A stretch of 64,000 bases of DNA from SZUA-430 sp040080835. Its GTDB lineage: Bacteria > Pseudomonadota > Alphaproteobacteria > Micropepsales > Micropepsaceae. Where the stretch lies: contig JBEBHP010000002.1 in assembly GCA_040080835.1 (NCBI GenBank), positions 186,001-250,000 of the forward strand. The letters are read 5' to 3'. This document shows, piece after piece, positions 52,344-61,062 of this stretch (the stretch's first letter is position 1; every line of letters starts with the position of its first letter). The notes below the pieces were generated by a model that made no database searches, was not told where the DNA came from, and saw only the letters and a program-made list of their open reading frames with translations. Made by a program: the position numbers and the translations under genes.

Positions 52344-53324
52344 ATGCACCCACTTGATCGCGCCAAAGCAAGGATCAAAGGCAAGGACCTCAGGATCGTT
52401 TTTCCGGAAGGAGCAGACGAGCGTGTCCTTCGCGCCGCTTTCCGCCTCGCGACAGAGTATCCCGGCATTCACCCGGCACTGGTCGGCGACCCGCAAGCCC
52501 TTTCCGCCCTCGCTGCGGCGGATCACATCTCAATGCGAGGCATTCAAGTCATCGATCCGGCGACCTTTGAGGGCGTTGAAGCGCTTGCGCAATTGTATCG
52601 GCGAAACCGGCCTGATACGTCGATGGCCATTGCACGACGCTTCGCGCGCAAGCCGATGTTTTGTGCAGGGCTCCTTCTGAAACAGGGCTGGGCGGACGCT
52701 ATGGTCGCTGGCGTCAATTGCCCGACAGCGCGGGTCGTTGAAGCAGCGCTGCTGACCGTCGGACTCCAGCCAGGTGTCACCGTACCGTCCAGCTTCTTCA
52801 TCATGATCCTGAAGGACAGGTCGGATTACTTCATTTTTTCTGACTGTGCCGTCAATGTGGATCCAGGCGTCGATGATCTGGCCGCGATAGGCGTCGCTTC
52901 TGCCAGGTCCTACGTCGAACTCGTCGGCGAGGACCCGCGCACAGCGTTTCTGTCCTTTTCCACCCATGGAAGCGCACAGCATCCGCAGGCGCGCAAAACG
53001 CGCGACGCCGCTGAACTCGCGCACGCTCTTTGTCCCCAGTACAAATTCGACGGTGAATTGCAGGCGGATGCAGCCCTCGTCGAAAGGGTGGCCGCGGCGA
53101 AAGTGAAAGGAAATAGCGCAGTTGCAGGTCGTGCAAACGTTCTCGTTTTCCCCGATCTCAATGCTGCAAACATTGGGTGCAAGCTCGTTCAGCATTTGGG
53201 AGGTGCAATGGCCCTGGGACCCTTTTTGCAGGGCTTCGCGGCGCCCGTTAGCGATCTTTCAAGAGGGGCCACAGTGCAGGACATTGTCGATACCGCTATA
53301 ATCACTGCGAGCCGGGCCGTTTGA
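52344..53324 (+). CDS. pta: Phosphate acetyltransferase
   Basis: A 326-residue enzyme of the PTA/PTB family, interconverting acetyl phosphate and acetyl-CoA. FPEGADERVLRAA near the start, GVNCPTARVVEAAL (about 120), STHGSAQHP (about 210) and GRANVLVFPDLNAANIGCKL (about 255) are the conserved blocks. It is the short form without the N-terminal DRTGG regions of E. coli Pta. No acetate kinase gene lies beside it. It would turn the acetyl phosphate made by the Xsc enzyme encoded at 61-63 kb into acetyl-CoA (inference). Confidence 0.93.
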   Translation: MHPLDRAKARIKGKDLRIVFPEGADERVLRAAFRLATEYPGIHPALVGDPQALSALAAADHISMRGIQVIDPATFEGVEALAQLYRRNRPDTSMAIARRFARKPMFCAGLLLKQGWADAMVAGVNCPTARVVEAALLTVGLQPGVTVPSSFFIMILKDRSDYFIFSDCAVNVDPGVDDLAAIGVASARSYVELVGEDPRTAFLSFSTHGSAQHPQARKTRDAAELAHALCPQYKFDGELQADAALVERVAAAKVKGNSAVAGRANVLVFPDLNAANIGCKLVQHLGGAMALGPFLQGFAAPVSDLSRGATVQDIVDTAIITASRAV

Positions 53325-53443
53325 GCTCTGATTTTCGCCCGCCAATTGCATCCTTCGCAGCTGCGATACCGTTTTCCGGCATTTGCGCTGGTCCTTGGAA
53401 AAGCGCATGATTTTGGCTTGGTTGCTTGATGGGAGGCGCGCCA

Positions 53444-53986
53444 ATGGCGGGCACCGCAACGGGCACACAAAATGCCCGTTCCAAGTCCAGGTTTGTTGCC
53501 CAATGGATGGTGGTGACCACCACCATTGCTATTTCATACGTTGCGGTTACGCGGATCATTGACGCAGGTCGAAGAATTGTAATGCCGGTCCGCGCTGCAA
53601 CGGCAAATGAAGTCAACGCGCACTGCGCCGAATTCATTCTGCTGGCTCAGGCAAAGTATGCCGACGACTGGAAGTTCCGCCTCGATCCGAGGGACATAGT
53701 GTGCGCCGGACAGGTGCAGGCCGAATGGGAAAGGCAGTCTGCTGCAAAAAAGCCGCGCGCGCCTGAAACTTCTTCAAGACCCACATTCGTCGACAATGGC
53801 ATCACGACCGTTCCGGTGAGTGACGTGCCTGTCGACGGTGACGCAGCGCGCGCCAGAAACCCGGAAACCTACTGCCTCAACATGATGTCTCTCGCCCGCA
53901 CCAAATACGGCCCAGAGTGGAAATCAAAAGTTGCGGCCAGCGAAGCGGCAGGCTGCGAAACAGCGATTTCTGCTGCGAGCAATTGA
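53444..53986 (+). CDS. Membrane-anchored protein with a duplicated two-cysteine motif, unknown function
   Basis: A 180-residue protein I do not recognise. One membrane segment lies at about 20-38. The rest is two copies of one motif joined by a Pro/Asp/Val-rich linker: C61, KY at 71-72, WK at 76-77, C87; and C144, KY at 154-155, WK at 159-160, C171. The spacing C-10-KY-5-W is the same in both. Each copy could be a helical hairpin closed by a disulfide in the periplasm (inference). GGGAGG is seven bases before ATG 53444. It is isolated between pta and a long inverted repeat. Confidence 0.7.
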   Translation: MAGTATGTQNARSKSRFVAQWMVVTTTIAISYVAVTRIIDAGRRIVMPVRAATANEVNAHCAEFILLAQAKYADDWKFRLDPRDIVCAGQVQAEWERQSAAKKPRAPETSSRPTFVDNGITTVPVSDVPVDGDAARARNPETYCLNMMSLARTKYGPEWKSKVAASEAAGCETAISAASN

Positions 53987-54007
53987 ACTCATCGCAAGCA
54001 GAAATAG

Positions 54008-54097
54008 CTCACACGAAGATACGAAGTTACGAAGAAGGGAAAAGAGACCGATCACATTCGGTCGCCGCCTCTTCGTAGCTTCGTATCTTCGTGTGAG
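54008..54097. repeat. Long imperfect inverted repeat with nested inner hairpin
   Basis: The arms 54008-54035 and 54070-54097 are 28 bases and pair with one G-U type mismatch. Each arm is made of three ACGAAGNN octamers in tandem. The 34-base loop holds a second perfect stem, GACCGA (54046-54051) with TCGGTC (54058-54063). It sits between a plus-strand gene and a convergent minus-strand gene. The size and design suggest a REP/MITE-like element, which may also end transcription from both sides. Confidence 0.85.
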
Positions 54098-54129
54098 ACC
54101 CTTCTTGCATCCAACCGCCGCAGTGCGTC

Positions 54130-55101
54130 TCAGGTGGCGATCAGTTCGGCGAATTTCGACAGGTCGAGATTTCCGCCGGACACGACGCAGACCACGGGGC
54201 CTTGCCCGGCTTTGCCGGACAACGCGGCTGCCAGTGGCATTGCCCCGGCGCCCTCTGCGATCACACGGGCCTTTTCAGCCATCAGGCGCATCGCATGCCT
54301 GGTTTCATCAAGAGTGACAACGAAAGCGCCATCGACGACCGGCCGCATCCGCTCCCACATGCGCGGAACAACACTACGACCGCCCGCGCCGTCGACGAAG
54401 GACGCTTGCCAGGCCGCGAAGGGAAGTGGCTTTCCCTCTTTCCATGAAAGCGCAAAAGGAGCCGCGGTTTCGGGCTCGACGCCGAAAGTTTTCGCGGTTG
54501 GCTTCATCGCGCGCAACACACTGCCAACAGCCACCACAAGCCCACCACCACCGATCGAGGTGATAACAGCCTGGGTATTGGGTTCGTCTTCAAGAATTTC
54601 GAGCGCCAGCGTCGCGTGACCTGCAATGAAATTATAGTCATCGAACGGATGCACGAGCGTGCCCTCGACCCCGGCAAAACTGTGGGTTTCAATGGCTTCC
54701 CAAGCCCGCTCATACGGCACCAGCACAAGATTTGCGCCGAGCGCCCGCATTCGTTCAAGCTTGGCCTTTGGGGCAGTTTCGATTGCAACCACTGTGCACG
54801 GCACACCCGCCTGTCGCGCCGCAAAGGCCACACCTTGCCCTGCGTTGCCCGCACTGATCGTCCAGACCCCGCGACTTCGGTCGGCATTGCTCAGCATCGC
54901 CACGGCGTTGGCGGCACCGCGCAGTTTGTAGGCGTTGATGGGCTGAAGATTTTCGAGCTTGAGCCGGATGTCGGGAAACCCAGGGCCCATCTGCAGCTTG
55001 ACCAATGGTGTTCGCAAAATCGTCCCCGAAATGCGCTTGCGCGCTGCGTGGACATCTTCAATCTCAATGGGCCTAACCGGTTCTATTCGATGTGCTGTCA
55101 T
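54130..55101 (-). CDS. Threonine dehydratase / serine racemase family PLP enzyme
   Basis: A 323-residue fold-type II PLP enzyme. The PLP lysine is K59 in INAYKLRGAANAV, the tetraglycine loop is IGGGGLVVAVG (about 180), and the cofactor-binding serine/glycine VVSGGNLD is at the C-terminus. There is no ACT regulatory domain, so it is a catabolic-type threonine dehydratase or a serine racemase/hydroxyaspartate ammonia-lyase relative. ATG 55101 fits the family N-terminus; 33 codons upstream are ignored. It is divergent from the M13 peptidase gene (110-base gap). Confidence 0.88.
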   Translation of the reverse strand: MTAHRIEPVRPIEIEDVHAARKRISGTILRTPLVKLQMGPGFPDIRLKLENLQPINAYKLRGAANAVAMLSNADRSRGVWTISAGNAGQGVAFAARQAGVPCTVVAIETAPKAKLERMRALGANLVLVPYERAWEAIETHSFAGVEGTLVHPFDDYNFIAGHATLALEILEDEPNTQAVITSIGGGGLVVAVGSVLRAMKPTAKTFGVEPETAAPFALSWKEGKPLPFAAWQASFVDGAGGRSVVPRMWERMRPVVDGAFVVTLDETRHAMRLMAEKARVIAEGAGAMPLAAALSGKAGQGPVVCVVSGGNLDLSKFAELIAT

Positions 55102-55211
55102 GTGGTCCGCCACCAGATCTCGCAGAAAGTTGTAGCGTAATGACAAAAAATTGACCCCACGCCGAGCCCTAACTACTGCATTTTCAGGGCACTGGTCCAA
55201 GGGGAACTTTC

Positions 55212-57230
55212 ATGAAATCGATCCATATCGTCTCGACACTGGCCTTGGCTGCAGGCCTGGTTGCAGCAGTACCATTGATTGGCCTTTCAGCGGGTCCATC
55301 CAGCTACGGAGCATGGGGCCTGGACCTCACGGCTGGCAACCCGGCGGTGAACGCCGGAGATGACTTCTTCGAACATGCCAATGGAAAATATCTGGCACGC
55401 ACGGAAATTCCGGCGGACCAGTCAAGTGTGAGCAGCGGTCGCGAGGTTTTCAACCTCACACAGGATCAGCTCAAGACACTCATCGACGCAAGTGCTGCCA
55501 ACCCGTCTTCTCAGGTTGGGCGCATGTACAAGAGCTTCATGGACGAAGCAGCCGTCGAAACCCGGGATTCCAAGCCGCTTGCAGCGGATCTGGCCAGGAT
55601 CGATGCCATCGGCAGCAAGGATGACTTCACGCTCGCCATGGCCCGAACGCACGGGGCCTATGGCATTTCCATTCTTGGTATTGGAGTGTTTGCAGATGCC
55701 AAGAGCCCGATGAATGCAATCTACATCGGGCAGGGCGGACTGGGCATGCCGGATCGTGACTACTATCTGACAGAGAACTTCAAGAACAAGAAGCAAGCCT
55801 ACGCTGACTATGTCCTGCGGACATTCAAGCTGATAAAATTTCCCGAACCCGAAGCGGCGGCATCGGCAGTACTGGGATTTGAAACTCGCATTGCAGAACT
55901 GAGCTGGCCAGCCGCTGAACGTCGTGACATCGACAAGGTGTATAACCCGATGCCTGTCGCGGGCCTGCAAGCCTACGCACCAGGACTGAACTGGCGCGCC
56001 TATCTGGATGCGGCCGGGGCTCCCGGCGCAAATACGGTCGTCCTGGCCGAGAACACGGCACTGCAGCGCATCCTTGCATTATACGCCGAAACGCCGCTTG
56101 CCACCCTCAAGGCGTGGCAAACATTCCACACCGTGGACTCAGCATCACCATTTCTGTCAAAGCGCTTTGTCGACAGCAGCTTCGAGTTCAACGAAAAGGC
56201 GCTCAACGGCACGCCGACACAGCGTCCGCGCTGGAAGCGCGGAGTCGAACTCGTTGACGGCACGCTGGGCGAAGCCGTCGGCCGCGAGTACGTGGCCAAG
56301 TACTTCCCGACGTCCTCAAAGACGATGATGGATGGGCTCGTGGCCAATCTGAAGAAAGCGATGGCTGCCCGTATCAGGAACCTTGGCTGGATGAGCGGAC
56401 AAACCAAAACCCAGGCGCTGGAAAAGCTTTCCAGGATGGACGTCATGATCGGATACCCGGTCAAGTGGCGTGACTACTCGAAGCTGAGCATCTCGCCCGA
56501 TGACCTGTATGGAAATGTGGCGCGCGCCGGCGCATTCGAATGGAACTACCAGATCAGCAAGTCAGGCAGGCCGGTGGATCACCAGGAATGGGGAATGACG
56601 CCCCAGACGGTGAACGCATACAACGGCGGACTTGAAAACAAGATCGTATTCCCGGCTGGCATCCTGCAGGTGCCACTGTTCAATCCGACCGCAGACCCTG
56701 CCGTAAACTACGGGGCGATCGGGGCAGTCATCGGTCACGAGATCACCCATGGCTTTGACGACCAGGGTCGCAAGATTGACTCCAACGGCCGCCTTCGCGA
56801 CTGGTGGACAAAGGAAGACGCCGATCGCTTCACCGTTGAAGCCAACAAGCTCGCGTCCCAGTACGACGGCTATGAACCCGTGTCCGGCATGCATATCAAT
56901 GGCAAGCTGACACTGGGCGAGAACATTGCCGATCTCGGTGGCCTGCTCGTTGCCATTGACGCCTACCACGAGTCACTTGGCGGCAAAACTGCACCAGTTA
57001 TCGATGGCCTGACAGGAGACCAGCGCCTGCTTTTGGCTTACGCGCAGGCATGGCGCGGCAAGGCACGTGACGACGCGGTACGCGCCCAGATTGCTTCGGA
57101 CGAACACTCGCCGAGAAAGTTCCGGGTCATCGGACCCACAAGAAACATTGACCTCTGGTACGACACATTCGGCGTCAAGTCGGGCAGCCGGTATTTCCTC
57201 AAGCCTGAAGACCGCGTCAGGGTCTGGTAG
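55212..57230 (+). CDS. M13-family (neprilysin-like) zinc metallopeptidase
   Basis: A 672-residue secreted endopeptidase. A signal peptide ends near residue 27. The zinc motif HEITH is at 509-513 and the third ligand in ENIAD at 570-574; VNAYNGGLENKIVFPAGIL is the substrate-binding NAYY-like strand. RVIGPTRNIDLW near the C-terminus carries the conserved substrate-binding arginine. Length is normal for bacterial M13 enzymes. It would cut short peptides in the periplasm or outside. Confidence 0.95.
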   Translation: MKSIHIVSTLALAAGLVAAVPLIGLSAGPSSYGAWGLDLTAGNPAVNAGDDFFEHANGKYLARTEIPADQSSVSSGREVFNLTQDQLKTLIDASAANPSSQVGRMYKSFMDEAAVETRDSKPLAADLARIDAIGSKDDFTLAMARTHGAYGISILGIGVFADAKSPMNAIYIGQGGLGMPDRDYYLTENFKNKKQAYADYVLRTFKLIKFPEPEAAASAVLGFETRIAELSWPAAERRDIDKVYNPMPVAGLQAYAPGLNWRAYLDAAGAPGANTVVLAENTALQRILALYAETPLATLKAWQTFHTVDSASPFLSKRFVDSSFEFNEKALNGTPTQRPRWKRGVELVDGTLGEAVGREYVAKYFPTSSKTMMDGLVANLKKAMAARIRNLGWMSGQTKTQALEKLSRMDVMIGYPVKWRDYSKLSISPDDLYGNVARAGAFEWNYQISKSGRPVDHQEWGMTPQTVNAYNGGLENKIVFPAGILQVPLFNPTADPAVNYGAIGAVIGHEITHGFDDQGRKIDSNGRLRDWWTKEDADRFTVEANKLASQYDGYEPVSGMHINGKLTLGENIADLGGLLVAIDAYHESLGGKTAPVIDGLTGDQRLLLAYAQAWRGKARDDAVRAQIASDEHSPRKFRVIGPTRNIDLWYDTFGVKSGSRYFLKPEDRVRVW

Positions 57231-57262
57231 AGGCCTCGCCCCGGACGGGGACTACGTCTATA

Positions 57263-57294
57263 GTTCCCTCAAGAATGACAAATCTTGAGGGAAC
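57263..57294 (+). promoter_or_regulatory. Perfect 12-bp hairpin that contains the ribosome binding site of the CoA-transferase gene
   Basis: GTTCCCTCAAGA (57263-57274) pairs fully with TCTTGAGGGAAC (57283-57294) around an eight-base loop. The right arm contains the Shine-Dalgarno GAGGG (57287-57291), and the stem ends six bases before the ATG at 57301. No T-run follows, so it is not a terminator. Folding would block initiation; an opening signal is unknown. A smaller CCCC/GGGG stem lies just upstream (57239-57250). Confidence 0.8.
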
Positions 57295-57300
57295 GCTTCC

Positions 57301-58659
57301 ATGATCCGACGCACTGCAAAGTCACCAGCGCGCCACATTTCCACCGCAGAAGCAGCTGGCATGGTCAGGTCAGGCATGTGGCTCGACCTTGGTGGCTGTC
57401 TCGTACAGCCACAGGCATTCGACGCAGCGTTGGCACCGCGTGTGCAGGATCTGCGTGACGTCCAGATCCGGTCATGCCTGACGCTGCGGCCAATCGCGTC
57501 AATCGAGGCAGACCCCACAGGCGAGCATGTGCACAACTATTGCTGGCACTTCAGCGGGTATGACCGGGCGAAGCACGACGCCGGCCGCTGCACTTATGTG
57601 CCGCTGAACCTGGGCGAGGTGCCTGACTACTATCGACGCTTCATCGATCCGGTCGACATCCTCGTTATCAAGGCGCGCGCCAGGGACAGGGACGGAATGT
57701 TCAATACCGGACCAACTGCGGTATGGTTGCGCGCAATCGTGGAGCGGGCCAAGACCGTCATCGTCGAAGTCTGTCCCTCGACGCCGTACGCACACGGCGT
57801 GGATCACGGACTGCACGAAAGCGAAGTCGACTATGTCATCGACGGACTGGATCTGCCTCTTCCCGAGTTGCCCAAGGCTCCGGCGACAGAAATCGACCAC
57901 AAGGTGGCGCAGTACATAGCCAATGAAATGAAGGACGGTGACTGCATCCAGATTGGTATCGGTACAATGCCGAACGCTGCCTGTGCCTTGCTCGCCGAAA
58001 GCGGAATCAAGGACCTGGGCGTGCACACCGAAATGCTGACTGACGGCATCATCGACCTGTACCGCGCGGGGCGCATAACCGGTGCCCACAAGCAGATGGA
58101 CAACGGCAAGTTGGTTTACACCTTCGCCCTCGGCTCCAAGTCCATGTACGACACGATCGACAACAACCCGGACTTCCTCTGCTATCCGGTCGACTACACG
58201 AACCTGCCGCACATGATCATGCGCAACGACAACATGATTTCAATCAACAACACGACGCAGATCGATTTGCAGGGCCAGGCCGCGTCGGAATCCGATGGCC
58301 ACCGCCATCTGACTGGTACGGGCGGACAGTTGCAGTTCGTTCGCGGCGCCTACGCATCCAGGAACGGCAAATCATTCATGTTGCTGTCGTCAACCTATGC
58401 AAAAAGGGGAGAACGCAAAAGCCGCATCGTCCTGAACCAGACACCCGGCAACATCATCACAACCCCAAGATCAGACACCATGTATGTGGTGACAGAATAC
58501 GGCATCACGAACCTGAAGGGAAAATCGGTAGCCGAGCGCGCGCGATCCCTGATCGCGCTGGCGCACCCGGATTTCAGGGAAGGCCTGGAACGCGAGGCCT
58601 ACGAGAACGGGCTGATACCAAGGAACATCGCTCCAACCTACAAAGGCGTCGCGGCATAG
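57301..58659 (+). CDS. Acetyl-CoA hydrolase / 4-hydroxybutyrate CoA-transferase family protein
   Basis: A 452-residue CoA-transferase of family I type. The catalytic glutamate is E244 in GVHTEMLTDGIIDLY, which forms the glutamyl-CoA thioester; IGIGTMPNAACALL precedes it and QIDLQGQAASESDG and GGQLQFVRGAYAS follow. The C-terminal VTEYGITNLKGKSVAERA is conserved. Probable reaction: CoA transfer between acetyl-CoA and a short acyl or hydroxyacyl acid. Expression is likely limited by the hairpin over its ribosome binding site. Downstream comes a flavoprotein gene after six bases. Confidence 0.9.
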   Translation: MIRRTAKSPARHISTAEAAGMVRSGMWLDLGGCLVQPQAFDAALAPRVQDLRDVQIRSCLTLRPIASIEADPTGEHVHNYCWHFSGYDRAKHDAGRCTYVPLNLGEVPDYYRRFIDPVDILVIKARARDRDGMFNTGPTAVWLRAIVERAKTVIVEVCPSTPYAHGVDHGLHESEVDYVIDGLDLPLPELPKAPATEIDHKVAQYIANEMKDGDCIQIGIGTMPNAACALLAESGIKDLGVHTEMLTDGIIDLYRAGRITGAHKQMDNGKLVYTFALGSKSMYDTIDNNPDFLCYPVDYTNLPHMIMRNDNMISINNTTQIDLQGQAASESDGHRHLTGTGGQLQFVRGAYASRNGKSFMLLSSTYAKRGERKSRIVLNQTPGNIITTPRSDTMYVVTEYGITNLKGKSVAERARSLIALAHPDFREGLEREAYENGLIPRNIAPTYKGVAA

Positions 58660-58665
58660 CACCCC

Positions 58666-59886
58666 ATGACCGGCGCAATCCGAACGACCTGCTGCATCGT
58701 CGGTGGTGGCCCTGCTGGCATGATGCTGGGTTTGCTCCTTGCGCGGGCCGGGGTCGACGTCATCGTTCTCGAGAAACACAAGGATTTCCTGCGCGATTTT
58801 CGCGGTGACACCATTCATCCTTCGACGCTCGAACTGATGCATGAACTGGGCGTGCTTGAGGAGTTCCTGAAGCGGCCGCATCAGGAAACCGTCGAAATCA
58901 GTGCTCATGTTGGCGACGAGCTCGTGACCATTGCCGATTTCAGGTATTTGCCCACACACTGCAAGTTTCTGGGATTCATGCCGCAATGGGAGTTTCTCGA
59001 TTTCCTCGCCCAACAGGCCAGCAAGTTTCCAAAATTCACACTCATGATGGAGGCAGAAGTCACCGATGTCTGCGTGAGCGGTGGGCAGATCCACGGCGTC
59101 AAGGCCCACACAGCATCCGGACCGGTCGAAATCCGCGCAGCGCTTACCGTAGCATGCGACGGACGACATTCCCTTGTACGGGACAAAGCGGGCTTTGTAG
59201 CCGATGCGTTTGGCGCTCCGATGGACGTCCTCTGGCTCCGGCTGTCAAAGCAGCCGCAAGACCCGACACACCTGCTGTTCCGCGTAGTCCCCGGGCGCTT
59301 TTTCATCCAGATAGACCGCGGCGACTACTGGCAGTGCGCCTTTGTGATCGCAAAAGGTTCATTTGACGAGCGGCGTTCGCAGAACATTGAAGTTTTTCAC
59401 GAGGAAATTACAAGGCTTGCGCCGCATTTCTCAAACCGGGTGACCGAACTTCGCAGCTGGGACGATGTCAAACTGCTTACGGTCGAAGTCAATCGCCTGA
59501 AACGTTGGTTTGCCCCCGGATTGCTTTTGATCGGAGACGCCGCCCACGCCATGTCACCCGTAGCAGGAGTGGGGATCAACCTCGCCATTCAGGATGCGGT
59601 CGCCGCCGCAAACATCCTGTTCCGACCGCTGGGCAAGGGCAGGGTGTCCACGATTGACCTCGCCAGAGTCCAGAACCGCCGGGAATTTCCAGCAAAAATT
59701 ACCCAGCGAATTCAGTTGACGATCCAAAACAGGGTCATCACACGCGTGCTTGCGGCAAAGGGCAGGCTGCGAGCGCCACTACCGCTCAGACTGGCAAACG
59801 CCATCCCTTGGCTAAGACGCATTCCAGCCTGGTTTGTAGGCGTGGGTGTTCGTCCCGAACACATTCGATCACCTCACAGGCGTTAG
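58666..59886 (+). CDS. FAD-dependent aromatic-ring hydroxylase family protein
   Basis: A 406-residue group A flavoprotein monooxygenase. CCIVGGGPAGMMLGLLLA binds FAD, VACDGRHSLVRDKAG is the DG motif, and LIGDAAHAMSPVAGVGINLA (about 288-307) contacts the flavin ribose. The C-terminal 60 residues are basic and hydrophobic, so membrane association is possible. Substrate is not predictable. It starts six bases after the CoA-transferase stop and overlaps the convergent arsC stop by four bases. Confidence 0.9.
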   Translation: MTGAIRTTCCIVGGGPAGMMLGLLLARAGVDVIVLEKHKDFLRDFRGDTIHPSTLELMHELGVLEEFLKRPHQETVEISAHVGDELVTIADFRYLPTHCKFLGFMPQWEFLDFLAQQASKFPKFTLMMEAEVTDVCVSGGQIHGVKAHTASGPVEIRAALTVACDGRHSLVRDKAGFVADAFGAPMDVLWLRLSKQPQDPTHLLFRVVPGRFFIQIDRGDYWQCAFVIAKGSFDERRSQNIEVFHEEITRLAPHFSNRVTELRSWDDVKLLTVEVNRLKRWFAPGLLLIGDAAHAMSPVAGVGINLAIQDAVAAANILFRPLGKGRVSTIDLARVQNRREFPAKITQRIQLTIQNRVITRVLAAKGRLRAPLPLRLANAIPWLRRIPAWFVGVGVRPEHIRSPHRR

Positions 59887-60317
59887 CCGATCCGGTTGCC
59901 CTGTGCATCAAGGATCAGGCTGCCGTCTTCCTTCGCAAGCGGACCCGGCGGCATGCGCTCAAGCAGGTCAAGTACAAGCTCCGATGGCCTGCAGAGGCGC
60001 ACGCCTTTGGGTGTCACCACGATTGGCCTGTTTACCAGAACCGGGTGACGCAGCATTTCATCCAGAATTCTGTTGTCCGAGATATTGGGCTCGAGCAGCC
60101 CGAGTTCCTTCGCCGGAGATTTCGTTTCCCGCAGGGCAGCGCGAGGGCTTAGCCGTGCAGCGGCAAACAGCGCCAGAAGCTGGGGTCGCGTCCAGCCGGT
60201 TTCAAGATAGAGTACGACTTCAGGCGAATACCCCGCCGCCCGGATGATGGACAGCACATTGCGCGACGTACCACAGGCATCATTGTGATGGATGACAACG
60301 GGAAAATCACTGTCCAT
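59883..60317 (-). CDS. arsC: Glutaredoxin-dependent arsenate reductase
   Basis: A 144-residue enzyme reducing arsenate to arsenite. The nucleophile is C15 in HHNDACGTSRNVL; RETKSPAKELGL and NRPIVVTPKGVRLCRPSE follow, the last with the arginines that bind arsenate, as in E. coli plasmid R773 ArsC. ATG 60317 lies 11 bases inside the end of the aquaporin gene, so it is translationally coupled. No arsR or arsB is in the window. Confidence 0.92.
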   Translation of the reverse strand: MDSDFPVVIHHNDACGTSRNVLSIIRAAGYSPEVVLYLETGWTRPQLLALFAAARLSPRAALRETKSPAKELGLLEPNISDNRILDEMLRHPVLVNRPIVVTPKGVRLCRPSELVLDLLERMPPGPLAKEDGSLILDAQGNRIG

Positions 60318-61008
60318 TCGCTCTGTCCGCAAGAAGAAGCCATTTGAAAAACTGGTAACCAGCGAGAGAGCCTGCAATCTGCGCCGCAATGAAAGCGGGA
60401 GCAGATGCCGGCGCAATCCCCGCAAACGTATCACTCATCGACCGTGCGAAAGTGACAGCGGGGTTGGCAAACGACGTCGACGCCGTGAACCAGTAGGCAG
60501 ACGCGATATAGAGCCCCACCGCGAAGGGCGTGACCTCCGGCCGGAACCGCGACGTGCACATGATTGTTCCGAGCAGCCCAAAGGTTGCGACCGCTTCGGA
60601 AATCATCTGCCCGCTGCCGTCACGCGCCTTAGTCGACAACTGCCAGATCGGTTCATCAAACATCGCATGCGCAAGCCAAACCCCTGCGACGGCTCCCGCC
60701 ACCTGCACGCTGGCGTACCCGGCTGCAGCGCTCCACGCCAATTTTCCCTGAAGCGATTCAACCAGAGAGACTACCGGATTGAAATGCGCGCCTGAGACAG
60801 GCCCGAACATCAGGATAAGCACAATCAGGCCGGCACCTGTTGCAAATGCGTTGCCCAGCAGGGCAAGACCTGCAGAACCGCCGGACAGGCGCTCGGCCAT
60901 GATGCCCGAGCCGACAACAATGGAAAGCAGTAAGGTCGATCCAACGGCCTCAGCGCAGAGCTTTCTGATCATGTCACTGGAATTAGCCCGCAATTGTGTA
61001 GGTTTCAT
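60307..61008 (-). CDS. aqpS: Aquaporin/glycerol-facilitator family channel, AqpS-like
   Basis: A 233-residue MIP-family channel with six membrane segments. The two pore motifs are NPV in SGAHFNPVVSL and NPA in TSFANPAVTFARS. The first motif is NPV instead of NPA, as in some AqpS proteins. Adjacent arsC strongly suggests arsenite or methylarsenical efflux, as shown for AqpS in Sinorhizobium. The start is uncertain: ATG 61008 is given, while ATG 60972 begins closer to the first helix. It lies 54 bases after xsc on the same strand. Confidence 0.88.
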   Translation of the reverse strand: MKPTQLRANSSDMIRKLCAEAVGSTLLLSIVVGSGIMAERLSGGSAGLALLGNAFATGAGLIVLILMFGPVSGAHFNPVVSLVESLQGKLAWSAAAGYASVQVAGAVAGVWLAHAMFDEPIWQLSTKARDGSGQMISEAVATFGLLGTIMCTSRFRPEVTPFAVGLYIASAYWFTASTSFANPAVTFARSMSDTFAGIAPASAPAFIAAQIAGSLAGYQFFKWLLLADRANGQ

Positions 61009-61062
61009 GACAGCCAATGAGTGAGCAGGTACTTGTTGCGCGCCTTGCAGCACGATTACCTG

